Source: an uncultured Oscillospiraceae bacterium | GTDB lineage: Bacteria; Bacillota; Clostridia; Oscillospirales; Oscillospiraceae | Assembly (NCBI GenBank): GCA_910585815.1 | Contig: CAJUFJ010000001.1 | Location: 24,339 to 88,338 of the forward strand | Reading direction: 5' to 3' | Length of the DNA: 64,000 nucleotides | Shown here: positions 24,877-33,273 of the stretch, piece by piece | Position numbering within the stretch: the stretch's first letter is position 1 | Layout of the letters: the number at the start of each line of letters is the position of its first letter | Translations under genes and position numbers: made by a program | Notes under the pieces: generated by a model | What the model was told of the DNA's origin: nothing | The model's input: the letters and a program-made list of their open reading frames with translations, nothing else | Database searches by the model: none

Positions 24877-25794
24877 TTACTTCAAAAATCCGTTGACAAT
24901 CTGCTCCTCTGCCTCTTTTTCCGTCAGGCCCAGGGTCATCAGCTTGGTGAGCTGCTCCCCGGCGATCTTGCCGATGGCCGCCTCGTGGACCAGCTGGGCA
25001 TCCAGACAGTTGGCGGTGACCTCCGGGATGGCGGACACCACACCCTCGTCCATGATGATGGCGTCACACTCGGAATGGCCGTAGCAGGCGGCGTTGCCGT
25101 TGATCCGGGCCAGGAAAATCTGCCTGGACTGGCCCCGGGCCACCGAGCGGGAAATCACGTTGGTGTGACAGCCCTCGCCGTCCAGGTCTACAGTAAAGTC
25201 GGACTTGGCAAGCTGCCTGCCGTGGGTCATGACCTTCTCCTTGATAATCAGGGTGGAGCGGGACCCCAGCTTTGCGGTGGTGCTGCGGACGGTGGAGTCC
25301 ACCCCCTTGATCTGGGTGGTCTCCATCTCCATGTACCCTCCCTCGTCCAGCTCTACCACGGTGGTGGGGTTCATGATGTTCTCGCCGGAGCCGTCCCCCT
25401 CGGCGTAGTGCTTTTCCACGTAGCGCACCCGGGCGTTTTTCCCCACATGGAAGGTGTGGATGCCCGAGTGCTCCGAGGACTGCTCGCCGCAGTTGTGGAT
25501 GCCGCAGCCGGCGATGATGGTCACGTCGCTGTCCTCACCGATGAAGAAGTCGTTATATACCATGTCCTTCAGGCCGCTCATGCTCAGCACCACCGGGATG
25601 TGGACCGACTCGTTCCGGGTGCCCGGCTTGATGATGATGTCGATGCCGTCCTTGTCCGTCTTGGTGACAATGTCGATGTTGGCGGTGGTGTTCCGGCCCG
25701 CCTTCTGGCCGTTGGCCCGGATGTTGTAGGCCCCCTCGGGCACCTCGTGGAGCCCGGCCACCTGCTCTAATAAGCTCTTTTGGATTGCGTCCAT
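24877..25794 (-). CDS. sufB: SufB/SufD-type Fe-S assembly scaffold (short, SmsB-like)
   Basis: A 305-aa beta-helix protein of the SufBD family, shorter than SufB (~465) and lacking its N-terminal domain. Conserved family features: GIHNCGEQSSEHSGIHTF, the tract RQIFLARINGNA, GHSECDAIIMD and the C-terminal LTKLMTLGLTEKEAE. With SufC it would form an ATP-driven Fe-S scaffold. No sufS or sufU is nearby, so this looks like the minimal two-gene SufBC (SMS) system described for anaerobes. ATG follows AAGGAGGA. Confidence 0.9.
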   Translation of the reverse strand: MDAIQKSLLEQVAGLHEVPEGAYNIRANGQKAGRNTTANIDIVTKTDKDGIDIIIKPGTRNESVHIPVVLSMSGLKDMVYNDFFIGEDSDVTIIAGCGIHNCGEQSSEHSGIHTFHVGKNARVRYVEKHYAEGDGSGENIMNPTTVVELDEGGYMEMETTQIKGVDSTVRSTTAKLGSRSTLIIKEKVMTHGRQLAKSDFTVDLDGEGCHTNVISRSVARGQSRQIFLARINGNAACYGHSECDAIIMDEGVVSAIPEVTANCLDAQLVHEAAIGKIAGEQLTKLMTLGLTEKEAEEQIVNGFLK

Positions 25795-25817
25795 ATTGTA
25801 TTCCTCCTTGGATAAAT

Positions 25818-25929
25818 GGCTCCCTCAGAGAGGGAGCTGTCAGCCCGTAGGGCTGACTGAGGGAGTTTTCCGTCGATGGACTCCCTTCGTCACGGCTTCG
25901 CCGTGCCACCTCCCTCTGAGAGGGAGGCA
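25818..25929. repeat. Family B palindromic element, copy 3, inside the suf operon
   Basis: Same modules and orientation as copy 2 (GGCTCCCTCAGAGAGGGAGC ... CCTCCCTCTGAGAGGGAGGC). It fills the whole sufC-sufB gap, so a transcript crossing it would carry a strong structure between the two genes. Confidence 0.9.
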
Positions 25930-25933
25930 ATGA

Positions 25934-26662
25934 TCACCGCACCTTGTCCGCCAAAGCGCCGCACACGCCTGGGGCGCCCCCCAGCAAGGTGGGCAGGACG
26001 TCCTTCCGGGGGCCGTCGTTGACCACACGGCCGTCGGCCAGGACGATAATCCGGTCAGCGATATTGAGAATCCGCTCCTGATGGGAGATGATAAGGATGG
26101 AGCCGTTGATCTTCTTGTGGAGCTGCTCGAAGACCTGAATCAGGTTGGAGAAGGACCACAGGTCGATGCCCGCCTCGGGCTCGTCAAAGACGGACAGGGC
26201 CGTCCCCCGGGCCATGATGGTGGCAATCTCGATGCGCTTGAGCTCGCCGCCGGACAGAGAGGCGTCCACCTCCCGGTCGATATAGTCCTTGGCGCACAGG
26301 CCCACCTCAGACAGGTAATTGCAGGCCTCGGGCACGCCGATATCCTTGCCGCTGGCCAGGGTAATCAGGTCCTTTACCGTCAGCCCCTTAAAGCGTACCG
26401 GCTGCTGGAAGGCGAAGCTGATGCCCTTCCGGGCCCGGTCAGTGATGGACAGCCCGGTGATATCCTCCCCGTTAAAGAGGATGCGGCCCTGTGTGGGGGT
26501 GAGGATGCCGGCAATCACCTTGGCCAGGGTGGATTTGCCGCCGCCGTTGGGACCGGTGATGGCCACAAAGCGTTCGTTGATGGTCAGGTCAATGTCATGC
26601 AGGATGCCCTTGTTGTCGCCGTCCTGCTCTACGTCATAGCGGATGTGCTGTAATTCCAGCAT
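25934..26662 (-). CDS. sufC: Fe-S assembly ATPase SufC
   Basis: ABC-type ATPase partner of SufB. Walker A GPNGGGKST at about residues 37-45, Q-loop FAFQQP, signature LSGGELKR near 140, Walker B LSVFDEPEAGID and the switch His in ISHQER. 242 aa, normal for SufC. ATG follows AGGGAGGT. sufB follows on the same strand after a palindromic element; no desulfurase gene is linked. Confidence 0.95.
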   Translation of the reverse strand: MLELQHIRYDVEQDGDNKGILHDIDLTINERFVAITGPNGGGKSTLAKVIAGILTPTQGRILFNGEDITGLSITDRARKGISFAFQQPVRFKGLTVKDLITLASGKDIGVPEACNYLSEVGLCAKDYIDREVDASLSGGELKRIEIATIMARGTALSVFDEPEAGIDLWSFSNLIQVFEQLHKKINGSILIISHQERILNIADRIIVLADGRVVNDGPRKDVLPTLLGGAPGVCGALADKVR

Positions 26663-26770
26663 GGGGGTGTACCTCCCTGTTTCGGATTGTTCGGTTTATT
26701 CTACCATAGCATGTCCAATTTGTCCATAGTATTTTCCTATCTTTTTGATAGGAATTTACTTTTTCCAAAA

Positions 26771-26806
26771 ACAGGGGGCGCTCCGCCGGTTGGGAGCGCC
26801 CCCTGT
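26771..26806 (-). terminator. Terminator of the SLH gene
   Basis: A perfect 14-bp stem (26771-26784 with 26793-26806). On the minus strand it is followed by TTTTTGG, giving an intrinsic terminator downstream of the SLH protein. Confidence 0.85.
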
Positions 26807-26819
26807 GTCATTTATATTG

Positions 26820-27875
26820 TCAGGCCTGGGGTGTCAGCGGCTCCATGGACACCATGGTCCCGGAGGTCAGATCCACCGTGCAGCGGGTGGGGCCCCAATC
26901 TCTGTATCCGGCCCACATGTTCGGATTGCCGGGGCCTGGCTCGTTGGGAATCCCCTCCTCAATGGGGGTGACAAAGCTCAGCCTGTCCCCGGCTTCATTC
27001 AGCTCGATCTCAGTCGGGTCGAGGTAGCCGCCCAAACGGTAGCCCGCCGGGAGCAGCGCGCCGATATCCAGCTGGCTGCCGTCCTTATACACGCAGACCA
27101 TGCTTGTCTTATTGCCGTGAGGGAGGCCGCTCTGAACAGCCACATAGATGGTCCCCTTTGGCCCGGGATAGGTACGGAACTCATACGGCATCCCGCTCTC
27201 CTTCAGGACCCGCTCCTGCTCCTCCAGCACCCGCTCCATGGGAATGCCAACGGCGTCGGCCAGTTTGCCGTAGATTACTGCGGTCTGGGCCCGGGTCAGG
27301 GTCTGTTCCCCGCCAAAGGAGCCGGCCTCGTCGGTGCCGGACAGCAGCCCCATGGCGTAGCAGGCCGCGACGGCCTCCCCGTACCAGTCGGGAACCTGGG
27401 CCCAGTCCCCGATCTTCCCCTGTGCCTCCGCCCGCGCCCCCTCGTCGGGCAGGGGCAGCTCTCTGTCCGACGCAAACCGATACAGCACTGCGGCCAGCTG
27501 ATACCGGGTCATGGGCACCTCCCAGTCCCGGATATCCGCCCCTTCGGTCAGACCGGCGTCCTCCAGCACCTTCTGAAAGGGGGCATACCAGGGGCCGCCC
27601 TCCACCTCCGGAATATCGCGGTAGAAGGCCCCGGCTATGATGGTGGCAAACTGGGCGGCGGTAAGGGAGGTATCCGGTTCAAAGCGGGCCAGGCCCGTCT
27701 CCAGGAAGCTGCCGGTGCCCACCATCGCCCCGTCGCGGTTGGCCCGGCCGATGGCCTCTGCCGCCCAGTGGTCCGGGGGGACGTCCCCAAAACGGCTCTC
27801 CCCCGCAAGGGCCGGAACGGCCAGGGAGAGGGAGACAGCCAGGGTCAGCGCCGCGGATAAGATACGTTTTGTCAT
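26820..27875 (-). CDS. Secreted SLH-domain protein
   Basis: A 351-aa protein with a clear signal peptide (MTKRILSAALTLAVSLSLAVPALAG, cleavage after ALA). Three degenerate S-layer homology repeats span about 28-215: FGDVPPDHWAAEAIG, WYAPFQKVLEDAGL with VPMTRYQLAAVLYRF, and WYGEAVAACYAMGLL with LTRAQTAVIYGKL. The C-terminal ~130 residues are of unknown fold. Likely bound non-covalently to the wall. A GGAGGG site precedes the ATG; it is divergent from the T-box/pheST unit. Confidence 0.88.
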   Translation of the reverse strand: MTKRILSAALTLAVSLSLAVPALAGESRFGDVPPDHWAAEAIGRANRDGAMVGTGSFLETGLARFEPDTSLTAAQFATIIAGAFYRDIPEVEGGPWYAPFQKVLEDAGLTEGADIRDWEVPMTRYQLAAVLYRFASDRELPLPDEGARAEAQGKIGDWAQVPDWYGEAVAACYAMGLLSGTDEAGSFGGEQTLTRAQTAVIYGKLADAVGIPMERVLEEQERVLKESGMPYEFRTYPGPKGTIYVAVQSGLPHGNKTSMVCVYKDGSQLDIGALLPAGYRLGGYLDPTEIELNEAGDRLSFVTPIEEGIPNEPGPGNPNMWAGYRDWGPTRCTVDLTSGTMVSMEPLTPQA

Positions 27876-27916
27876 AGAAACGCCCTCCTTTTTTCAAAAG
27901 TATATCATCTTCCCTC

Positions 27917-27945
27917 TTGCATTACAAGGAGTTTTGTGGTATAAA
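27917..27945 (+). promoter_or_regulatory. Promoter of the T-box / pheST transcription unit
   Basis: TTGCAT (27917-27922), 17-base spacer, TATAAA (27940-27945), directly upstream of the T-box leader. Confidence 0.75.
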
Positions 27946-27954
27946 TACCCTTGT

Positions 27955-28187
27955 TCAAATGCGTGGAACGGGAAAATAGCGGGATACACTCACCAGAGAG
28001 GGGCGGCCGCCGGCTGTAAGCCGCCCTGGAGAAAGGCCCGCTTGGTTCGCCCGGGAGCGGCCCCCGAGAGGGGGACGGCGTCTCCGCCGTTACCGGAGGT
28101 TGAGGGCGCGCCGCAGGCGCGAATAATGGGTGGTACCGCGGAAGGGTTGCCTTTCGTCCCAATGTGGGGCGGAGGGTTTTTCTTTTT
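27955..28187 (+). ncRNA. T-box leader with phenylalanine (UUC) specifier
   Basis: Seen in order: AGAGAG (27996-28001 region), GCTGTAAG stem I loop motif, the specifier TTC at 28046-28048 followed by GCCCGGGAGC, an F-box-like CCGTTA near 28087-28092, the T-box core GGGTGGTACCGCGG ending near 28141, and a terminator stem (28150-28160 with 28166-28176) followed by TTTTTCTTTTT. T-box leaders read through when uncharged tRNA binds. The UUC codon and the downstream pheS and pheT agree on tRNA-Phe. The first downstream gene is a polysaccharide deacetylase, not pheS. Confidence 0.92.
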
Positions 28188-28212
28188 GCCCGGAGCCCAG
28201 GAGGTGGTTGTG

Positions 28213-29190
28213 TTGAAACGATGGTGTATCCCGGCGCTGGCCGTGCTGCTGTGTCTGACCGCCCTGGCTGCCTGCCGGAGGGGCGCCCCCCCTCCCGACG
28301 CCTCCCCCGCGCCCCCCGGGGATTCCGCCGTCCCGGCCCAGCCTGCGTCCCCCCAGCCGCCGCCCCGTTCTGAGCCCGACCCCAATCCAGTCCCGGAACC
28401 GGAGCCAGGCCCCGTGTCCACCTCAGACCCCGAACCGGAGCCAGGCCCCGTGTCCACCCAAGACCCCGAACCGGATCCCGAGCCGGAACCGGAACCCGAG
28501 CCGGCCAACACCAGGCTGTATGTGCTGATGTACCACCACTTCATCCGTGAGGGGGAGGAATACAACGACTGGATGCTCACCGACGCCCGGTTTCGGGAGG
28601 ACCTGGAATGGCTGGCCGGCCACGGGTACACCACCGTCCTGCCCAGCCAGCTGGCGGCCGGAGAGCCCCTGCCCCGGCGGGCGGTGATGCTCACCTTTGA
28701 CGACGGCTACCGCAGCAATTACGAGCTGATTTACCCCCTTCTCCAGGAGTATCAGGCCCGGGCGGTTATCTCGGTCATCGGCGGGTACATCCAGGCGGAG
28801 GACCCCCTCTTTCTCACCTGGGACATGTGCCATGAGATGGCCCGGTCCGGCCTGGTGGAAATCGGCTCCCACACCTATGCCTGCCACGACGACGGCGAGC
28901 ACGGTGTCAAACGCCACAAGGGGGAGAGCCGGGAGGACTACGAGGCCCGGGTCCTGCCCGACCTCCAGACCAGCATCGACCTGATTCAGGAGAAGGTGGG
29001 AACCGCCCCCGTCTTCTTCGCCTACCCCAACGGGAAGACAGAGGAGTGGGCCAGGGACTTTATCCGGGCGCACTTTGCCGTCACCGTCACCACCCGCCAC
29101 GGCAGCGCCGATATCTCCGGCGGGCTGTATGAGCTGAGGCGGTGCAACGTGTCTATGAAGGTGCCGGTGGGGGATATCCTGCCGGACTGA
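28213..29190 (+). CDS. Polysaccharide deacetylase (NodB/CE4) lipoprotein
   Basis: A 325-aa protein. The start is taken as TTG 28213 (AGGAGG eight bases upstream; GTG 28210 is an alternative). It begins MKRWCIPALAVLLCLTALAAC, a lipoprotein signal. A ~70-residue Pro/Glu/Asp linker contains two copies of PEPGPVST. The CE4 domain follows: MLTFDDGYRSNYELIYPLL (metal and catalytic Asp) and IGSHTYACHDD (metal His). Such enzymes remove acetyl groups from peptidoglycan or other glycans outside the cell. It lies between the T-box and pheS, 37 bases before pheS, so is probably co-transcribed. Confidence 0.9.
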   Translation: MKRWCIPALAVLLCLTALAACRRGAPPPDASPAPPGDSAVPAQPASPQPPPRSEPDPNPVPEPEPGPVSTSDPEPEPGPVSTQDPEPDPEPEPEPEPANTRLYVLMYHHFIREGEEYNDWMLTDARFREDLEWLAGHGYTTVLPSQLAAGEPLPRRAVMLTFDDGYRSNYELIYPLLQEYQARAVISVIGGYIQAEDPLFLTWDMCHEMARSGLVEIGSHTYACHDDGEHGVKRHKGESREDYEARVLPDLQTSIDLIQEKVGTAPVFFAYPNGKTEEWARDFIRAHFAVTVTTRHGSADISGGLYELRRCNVSMKVPVGDILPD

Positions 29191-29227
29191 ACGCACAGTT
29201 TCAAATCCAATATAAGGAGTTTTACCG

Positions 29228-30253
29228 ATGAAAGAACAGTTAGCGAAAATCGAACGCGAGGCGCTGGAGGCTATCACCGGCGCTGCGGACCCCGCCGCCC
29301 TGGACGAGCTGCGGGTGAAGTACCTGGGCAAAAAGGGGGAGCTCACCGCCGTTTTGAAGCAGATGGGCAAGCTGTCCGCCAAGGAGCGGCCCGCCATGGG
29401 GGCCCTGGCCAACGAGGTCCGGTCCGTCCTGGAGGAGACCATTGAGCTCACCGCCCAGAAGCTGGCCGCCGCCGCCCTGGAGGAGCGGCTGAAGGCCGAG
29501 GCCATCGACGTCACCGTCCCCGGCAAGGCCGTCAAGCAGGGCCACAAGCACCCCATGTATATCGCCCTGGACGAGATCAAGGACATCTTCGTGGGCATGG
29601 GCTTCACCGTGCTGGACGGCCCCGAGGTGGAACTGGCCGAGCTGAATTTCGACCGGCTCAACGCCGAGGAGGGCCACCCCTCCCGGGACTGGAGCGACAC
29701 CTTCTATTTCGACGAGGACAGCCGGGTGATGCTCCGCTCCCAGACCTCCCCCATGCAGGTGCGGGCTATGGACACCATGCCCCTGCCCATCCGCATCATC
29801 GCCCCCGGCCGGGTGTACCGCAAGGACGAGGTGGACGCCACCCACTCCCCCATGTTCCACCAGGTGGAGGGCATGGTCATCGACAAGCACGTCACCATGG
29901 CCGATTTGAAGGGCACCCTCAACCTGCTGGCTGAGGAGCTGTTCGGCAAGGGCACCGTCACCCGGTTCCGTCCCCACCACTTCCCCTTCACCGAGCCCTC
30001 CTGCGAGATGGACGTGCAGTGCCACAAGTGCGGCGGCGCGGGCTGCCCCACCTGTAAGGGCGAGGGCTGGATCGAGCTGCTGGGCGCGGGGATGATCCAC
30101 CCCAACGTCCTCCGCATGGCCGGCATCGACCCGGAGGAGTGGTCCGGCTGGGCCTTCGGCATGGGCCTGGAGCGCACCGCCATGCGCCGGTTCAAAATCG
30201 CTGACCTGCGGCTGATCTTTGAGAACGATGTGAGATTTTTGGAGCAGTTTTAA
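29228..30253 (+). CDS. pheS: Phenylalanyl-tRNA synthetase alpha subunit
   Basis: Catalytic subunit of the alpha2-beta2 enzyme charging tRNA-Phe. N-terminal coiled coil (1-85), then the class II core with motif 2 around RVYRKDEVDATHSPMFHQVEG and motif 3 around GWAFGMGLERTAMRR. An insertion CHKCGGAGCPTCKGEGW near 263-279 looks like a small zinc-binding knuckle. 341 aa, normal. ATG follows ATAAGGAG. Regulated by the T-box upstream. Confidence 0.98.
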   Translation: MKEQLAKIEREALEAITGAADPAALDELRVKYLGKKGELTAVLKQMGKLSAKERPAMGALANEVRSVLEETIELTAQKLAAAALEERLKAEAIDVTVPGKAVKQGHKHPMYIALDEIKDIFVGMGFTVLDGPEVELAELNFDRLNAEEGHPSRDWSDTFYFDEDSRVMLRSQTSPMQVRAMDTMPLPIRIIAPGRVYRKDEVDATHSPMFHQVEGMVIDKHVTMADLKGTLNLLAEELFGKGTVTRFRPHHFPFTEPSCEMDVQCHKCGGAGCPTCKGEGWIELLGAGMIHPNVLRMAGIDPEEWSGWAFGMGLERTAMRRFKIADLRLIFENDVRFLEQF

Positions 30254-30367
30254 AAGCCTCCCTCTCAGAGGGAGGTGGCACGGCGCAGCCGTGACGGAGG
30301 GAGTCCGTCAACGGGAAACTCCCTCAGTCAGCCTTCGGCTGACAGCTCCCTCAGAGAGGGAGCCTTT
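30254..30367. repeat. Family B palindromic element, copy 4, between pheS and pheT
   Basis: AAAGCCTCCCTCTCAGAGGG ... GGCACGGCGCAGCCGTGACG ... CAGCCTTCGGCTG ... CCCTCAGAGAGGGAGCCTTT. Starts right after the pheS stop, same orientation as the copy after argH. Confidence 0.9.
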
Positions 30368-30401
30368 GTCCTGACTAACCACAACAAGAGGAGTTTTGAA
30401 T

Positions 30402-33131
30402 ATGAATCTATCCAGAAAATGGCTCAACGAATTTGTTGAGATAAACGCCGGCGACCGGGAGTTCGCCGAGGCCATGACCCTGTCCGGCTCCAAGGTGGAG
30501 CTGACCCACGACATGGGGGAGGAAATTTCCAACGTGGTGGTGGGCCGCATTCTGTCCATGGAGCGCCACGAGAACAGCGACCACATGTGGGTGTGCCAGC
30601 TGGATGTGGGCCAGTCTGAACCGGTGCAGATCGTCACCGGAGCTTGGAACATCCATGTGGGCGACCTGGTGCCGGTGGCCCTGCACAAGTCCACCCTGCC
30701 CGGGGGCAAGAAGATTGAAAAGGGCAAGCTGCGGGGGGTGCTGTCCAATGGCATGCTCTGCTCCTTAAAGGAGCTGGGCCTGGACGAGCGGGACTTCCCC
30801 TACGGCGTCATCACCGCCGCCGCCCTTTTGAACGACTACCACCCCATCGACCCGGAAAAACCCTCCATCCCCGCCGACATCCAGCCGGGGCACAAGATTT
30901 TCGGCCGGGTGGTGTGTGCCCAAGTGGGCGGCGTTTCCGCCGGAGAAAATGGCCAGTGGCTGTGCAACCTGAGCTGGGTCAAGGAAACCGGTCCCGATGC
31001 CATCATTATCCAGACCCCCTGTCAGAACATCCACGAGGGGGACCTGGTGGCCTACGACACTGTGAAGCAGACCATCTGCACCCTGGCCGACCTCCACGCC
31101 GAGCAGCGGGAGTTTCCCAACTGCATCCCCGACGGCATCTTTGTCCTTCAGGAGGACTGCAAACCCGGAGACGACATTAAAAAAGTCACCGGCCTGGACG
31201 ACCACATCGTCGAGTTCGAGATTACCCCCAACCGTCCGGACTGTCTCAGCGTGATTGGTCTGGCCCGGGAAGCGGCGGCCACCTTCGACAAGCCCTGCCG
31301 CTTCCATCAGCCGGTGGTCAAGGGGGGCGGAGCGGGCGTGCTCCCCGAGCTGCTGGACGTGGAGACCCCCGACCCCGACCTGTGCCCCCGGTACACCGCC
31401 CGGATGGTGCGCAATGTGAAAATCGGCCCCTCCCCCAAGTGGATGCGGGAGCGGCTGCGGGCCATGGGGGTCCGGCCCATCAACAACATCGTGGACATCA
31501 CCAACTATGTCATGCTGGAGTACGGCCAGCCCATGCACGCCTTCGACTACCGGTACGTGAAGGGCGGGAAGATTGTGGTCCGCCGGGCCCAGGACGGCGA
31601 GGAGCTCACCACCCTGGACGGCAACGTGCGCAAGCTGAATTCCAACATGCTGGTCATCGCTGACGACACCCGTGCGGTGGGTCTGGCGGGCATTATGGGC
31701 GGCCTGAACTCCGAGATTGTGGAGGACACGGTGGACGTGGTCTTTGAGTCCGCCAACTTCGACGGCACCACCATCCGCAAAACCGCCCTGGCCCTGGGCA
31801 TGCGCACCGAGGCCTCCGCCAAGTTTGAGAAGGGGCTGGATATCCTCAACACCCTCCCCGCCGTCAACCGGGCCTGCGAGCTGGTGGAGCTGCTGGAGGC
31901 CGGCGAAGTGCTGGACGGGGTCATTGACATCCTCAACTATGTGCCCCAGCCACAGACCATCCTGATGGACCCGGAGCGGATCAACGCTCTGCTGGGCACC
32001 CAGCTGGACGCGGTGTATATGTACCAGCTGCTGGAGCGGGTGGAGATTCACACCGAGCAGCGGAACTTCCCCAACGGCCCCGCGACTGTGGTAATTCCCT
32101 CCTGGCGGGGGGACGTGAAGGAGATGGCCGACCTGGCCGAGGAGGTGGCCCGGTTCTACGGCTACAACAACATCCCCACCACCCTCATGCGGGGCCAGAC
32201 CACCCTGGGGGGCTACTCCGACGAGCAGCGGCTGGAGCAGAAGCTGGGGGCGGTGTGCCGCTCCTGCGGGTATGACGAGATTATCACCTACTCCTTCATC
32301 TCCCCCACCTGGTACGACAAGATCGGCTGGCCTGCGGACGACTTCCACCGCAAATCCTTCAAGATTTTGAACCCCCTGGGGGAGGACACCTCCATCATGC
32401 GCACCACCACCCTGCCCTCCATGCTGGACATCCTGGCCCGGAACTACAACTACCGCAACAAGGACGTGCGCCTCTACGAGCTGGGCCGGGTGTATGCGCC
32501 CGGCGGGGAGAACGGCCTGGCCAACGAGGCCAAGATGCTCACCCTGGGGGCCTACGGCGAGGGCTTCGACTTCTACGACCTGAAGGGTGCGGTAGAGGCC
32601 ATTTTGAAGGACATCCGGGCGGAGGAGGTCCATTTTGAGGCCCCCGACGAGTTCCCCGGCGCGGTGTCCTACCACCCCGGCCGGTGTGCCGCTATATGGG
32701 CGGGGAGCGACTGTCTGGGCATCATCGGCCAGGTCCACCCCAGCGTGGCCAAGGCCTTCGGGGTGGACGGCGAGCTGTACTGCGCCGAGCTCAGCTTCGA
32801 CGAATTGAAGCTGGCCCAGGGGGCCGGGGCGGAGTACGTCCCCTTGCCCAAGTTCCCCTCTGTCACCCGGGACATCGCCGTGGTGTGCGACGAGTCGGTT
32901 ACCGTGGGCGCCCTGGAGAAGGCCATCCGCTTGGGGGCCAAGGGTTTGCTCAAGGAGGCCGCCCTGTTCGATATCTACCGGGGCAAGGGAATTGACGAGG
33001 GCAAGAAGTCTGTCGCCTTTAACCTTGTCCTCCGGGCTGACGACCGCTCCCTCACCTCCGAGGAGGCCGACGAGGACGTGAAGTCCATCCTGGAGGCGCT
33101 GGAGAAGCACTGCGGGGCTCGTTTGCGCTGA
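30402..33131 (+). CDS. pheT: Phenylalanyl-tRNA synthetase beta subunit with extra internal segment
   Basis: Structural and editing subunit of the tRNA-Phe synthetase. Domains: B1 and EMAP-type tRNA-binding (about 1-125), B3/B4 editing, B5, the synthetase-like core, and the C-terminal anticodon-binding FDX-ACB domain (about 815-909, FPSVTRDIAVV). 909 aa against ~800 in Bacillus. The excess is mainly residues ~128-242, between KELGLDER and DGIFVLQ, where Bacillus PheT has only about ten residues. ATG 30402 (AGAGGAG upstream) is preferred to an in-frame TTG two codons earlier. Confidence 0.96.
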   Translation: MNLSRKWLNEFVEINAGDREFAEAMTLSGSKVELTHDMGEEISNVVVGRILSMERHENSDHMWVCQLDVGQSEPVQIVTGAWNIHVGDLVPVALHKSTLPGGKKIEKGKLRGVLSNGMLCSLKELGLDERDFPYGVITAAALLNDYHPIDPEKPSIPADIQPGHKIFGRVVCAQVGGVSAGENGQWLCNLSWVKETGPDAIIIQTPCQNIHEGDLVAYDTVKQTICTLADLHAEQREFPNCIPDGIFVLQEDCKPGDDIKKVTGLDDHIVEFEITPNRPDCLSVIGLAREAAATFDKPCRFHQPVVKGGGAGVLPELLDVETPDPDLCPRYTARMVRNVKIGPSPKWMRERLRAMGVRPINNIVDITNYVMLEYGQPMHAFDYRYVKGGKIVVRRAQDGEELTTLDGNVRKLNSNMLVIADDTRAVGLAGIMGGLNSEIVEDTVDVVFESANFDGTTIRKTALALGMRTEASAKFEKGLDILNTLPAVNRACELVELLEAGEVLDGVIDILNYVPQPQTILMDPERINALLGTQLDAVYMYQLLERVEIHTEQRNFPNGPATVVIPSWRGDVKEMADLAEEVARFYGYNNIPTTLMRGQTTLGGYSDEQRLEQKLGAVCRSCGYDEIITYSFISPTWYDKIGWPADDFHRKSFKILNPLGEDTSIMRTTTLPSMLDILARNYNYRNKDVRLYELGRVYAPGGENGLANEAKMLTLGAYGEGFDFYDLKGAVEAILKDIRAEEVHFEAPDEFPGAVSYHPGRCAAIWAGSDCLGIIGQVHPSVAKAFGVDGELYCAELSFDELKLAQGAGAEYVPLPKFPSVTRDIAVVCDESVTVGALEKAIRLGAKGLLKEAALFDIYRGKGIDEGKKSVAFNLVLRADDRSLTSEEADEDVKSILEALEKHCGARLR

Positions 33132-33247
33132 AAAAGGCTCCTTCTCTGAGGGAGCTGTCGAGCGAAGCGAGACTGAGGGAGTGTTCCGTCCACGGACTCC
33201 CTCCGTCATTCGCTTCGCGAATGCCACCTCCCTCAGAGAGGGAGGCT
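33132..33247. repeat. Family B palindromic element, copy 5
   Basis: GGCTCCTTCTCTGAGGGAGC ... CGAGCGAAGCG ... GTCATTCGCTTCGCGAATGC ... CCTCCCTCAGAGAGGGAGGC. Same plan as copies 2 and 3; the inner loops have changed but still pair, which indicates selection or exchange preserving structure. Confidence 0.9.
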
Positions 33248-33273
33248 GATATCTGACCAAAGGAGTGTCCATC

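Noticed and set aside
27637..28212. Extending the deacetylase gene upstream to 27637
   Set aside because: The frame is open by chance through the promoter and T-box; the ribosome site and lipoprotein signal fix the start near 28213.
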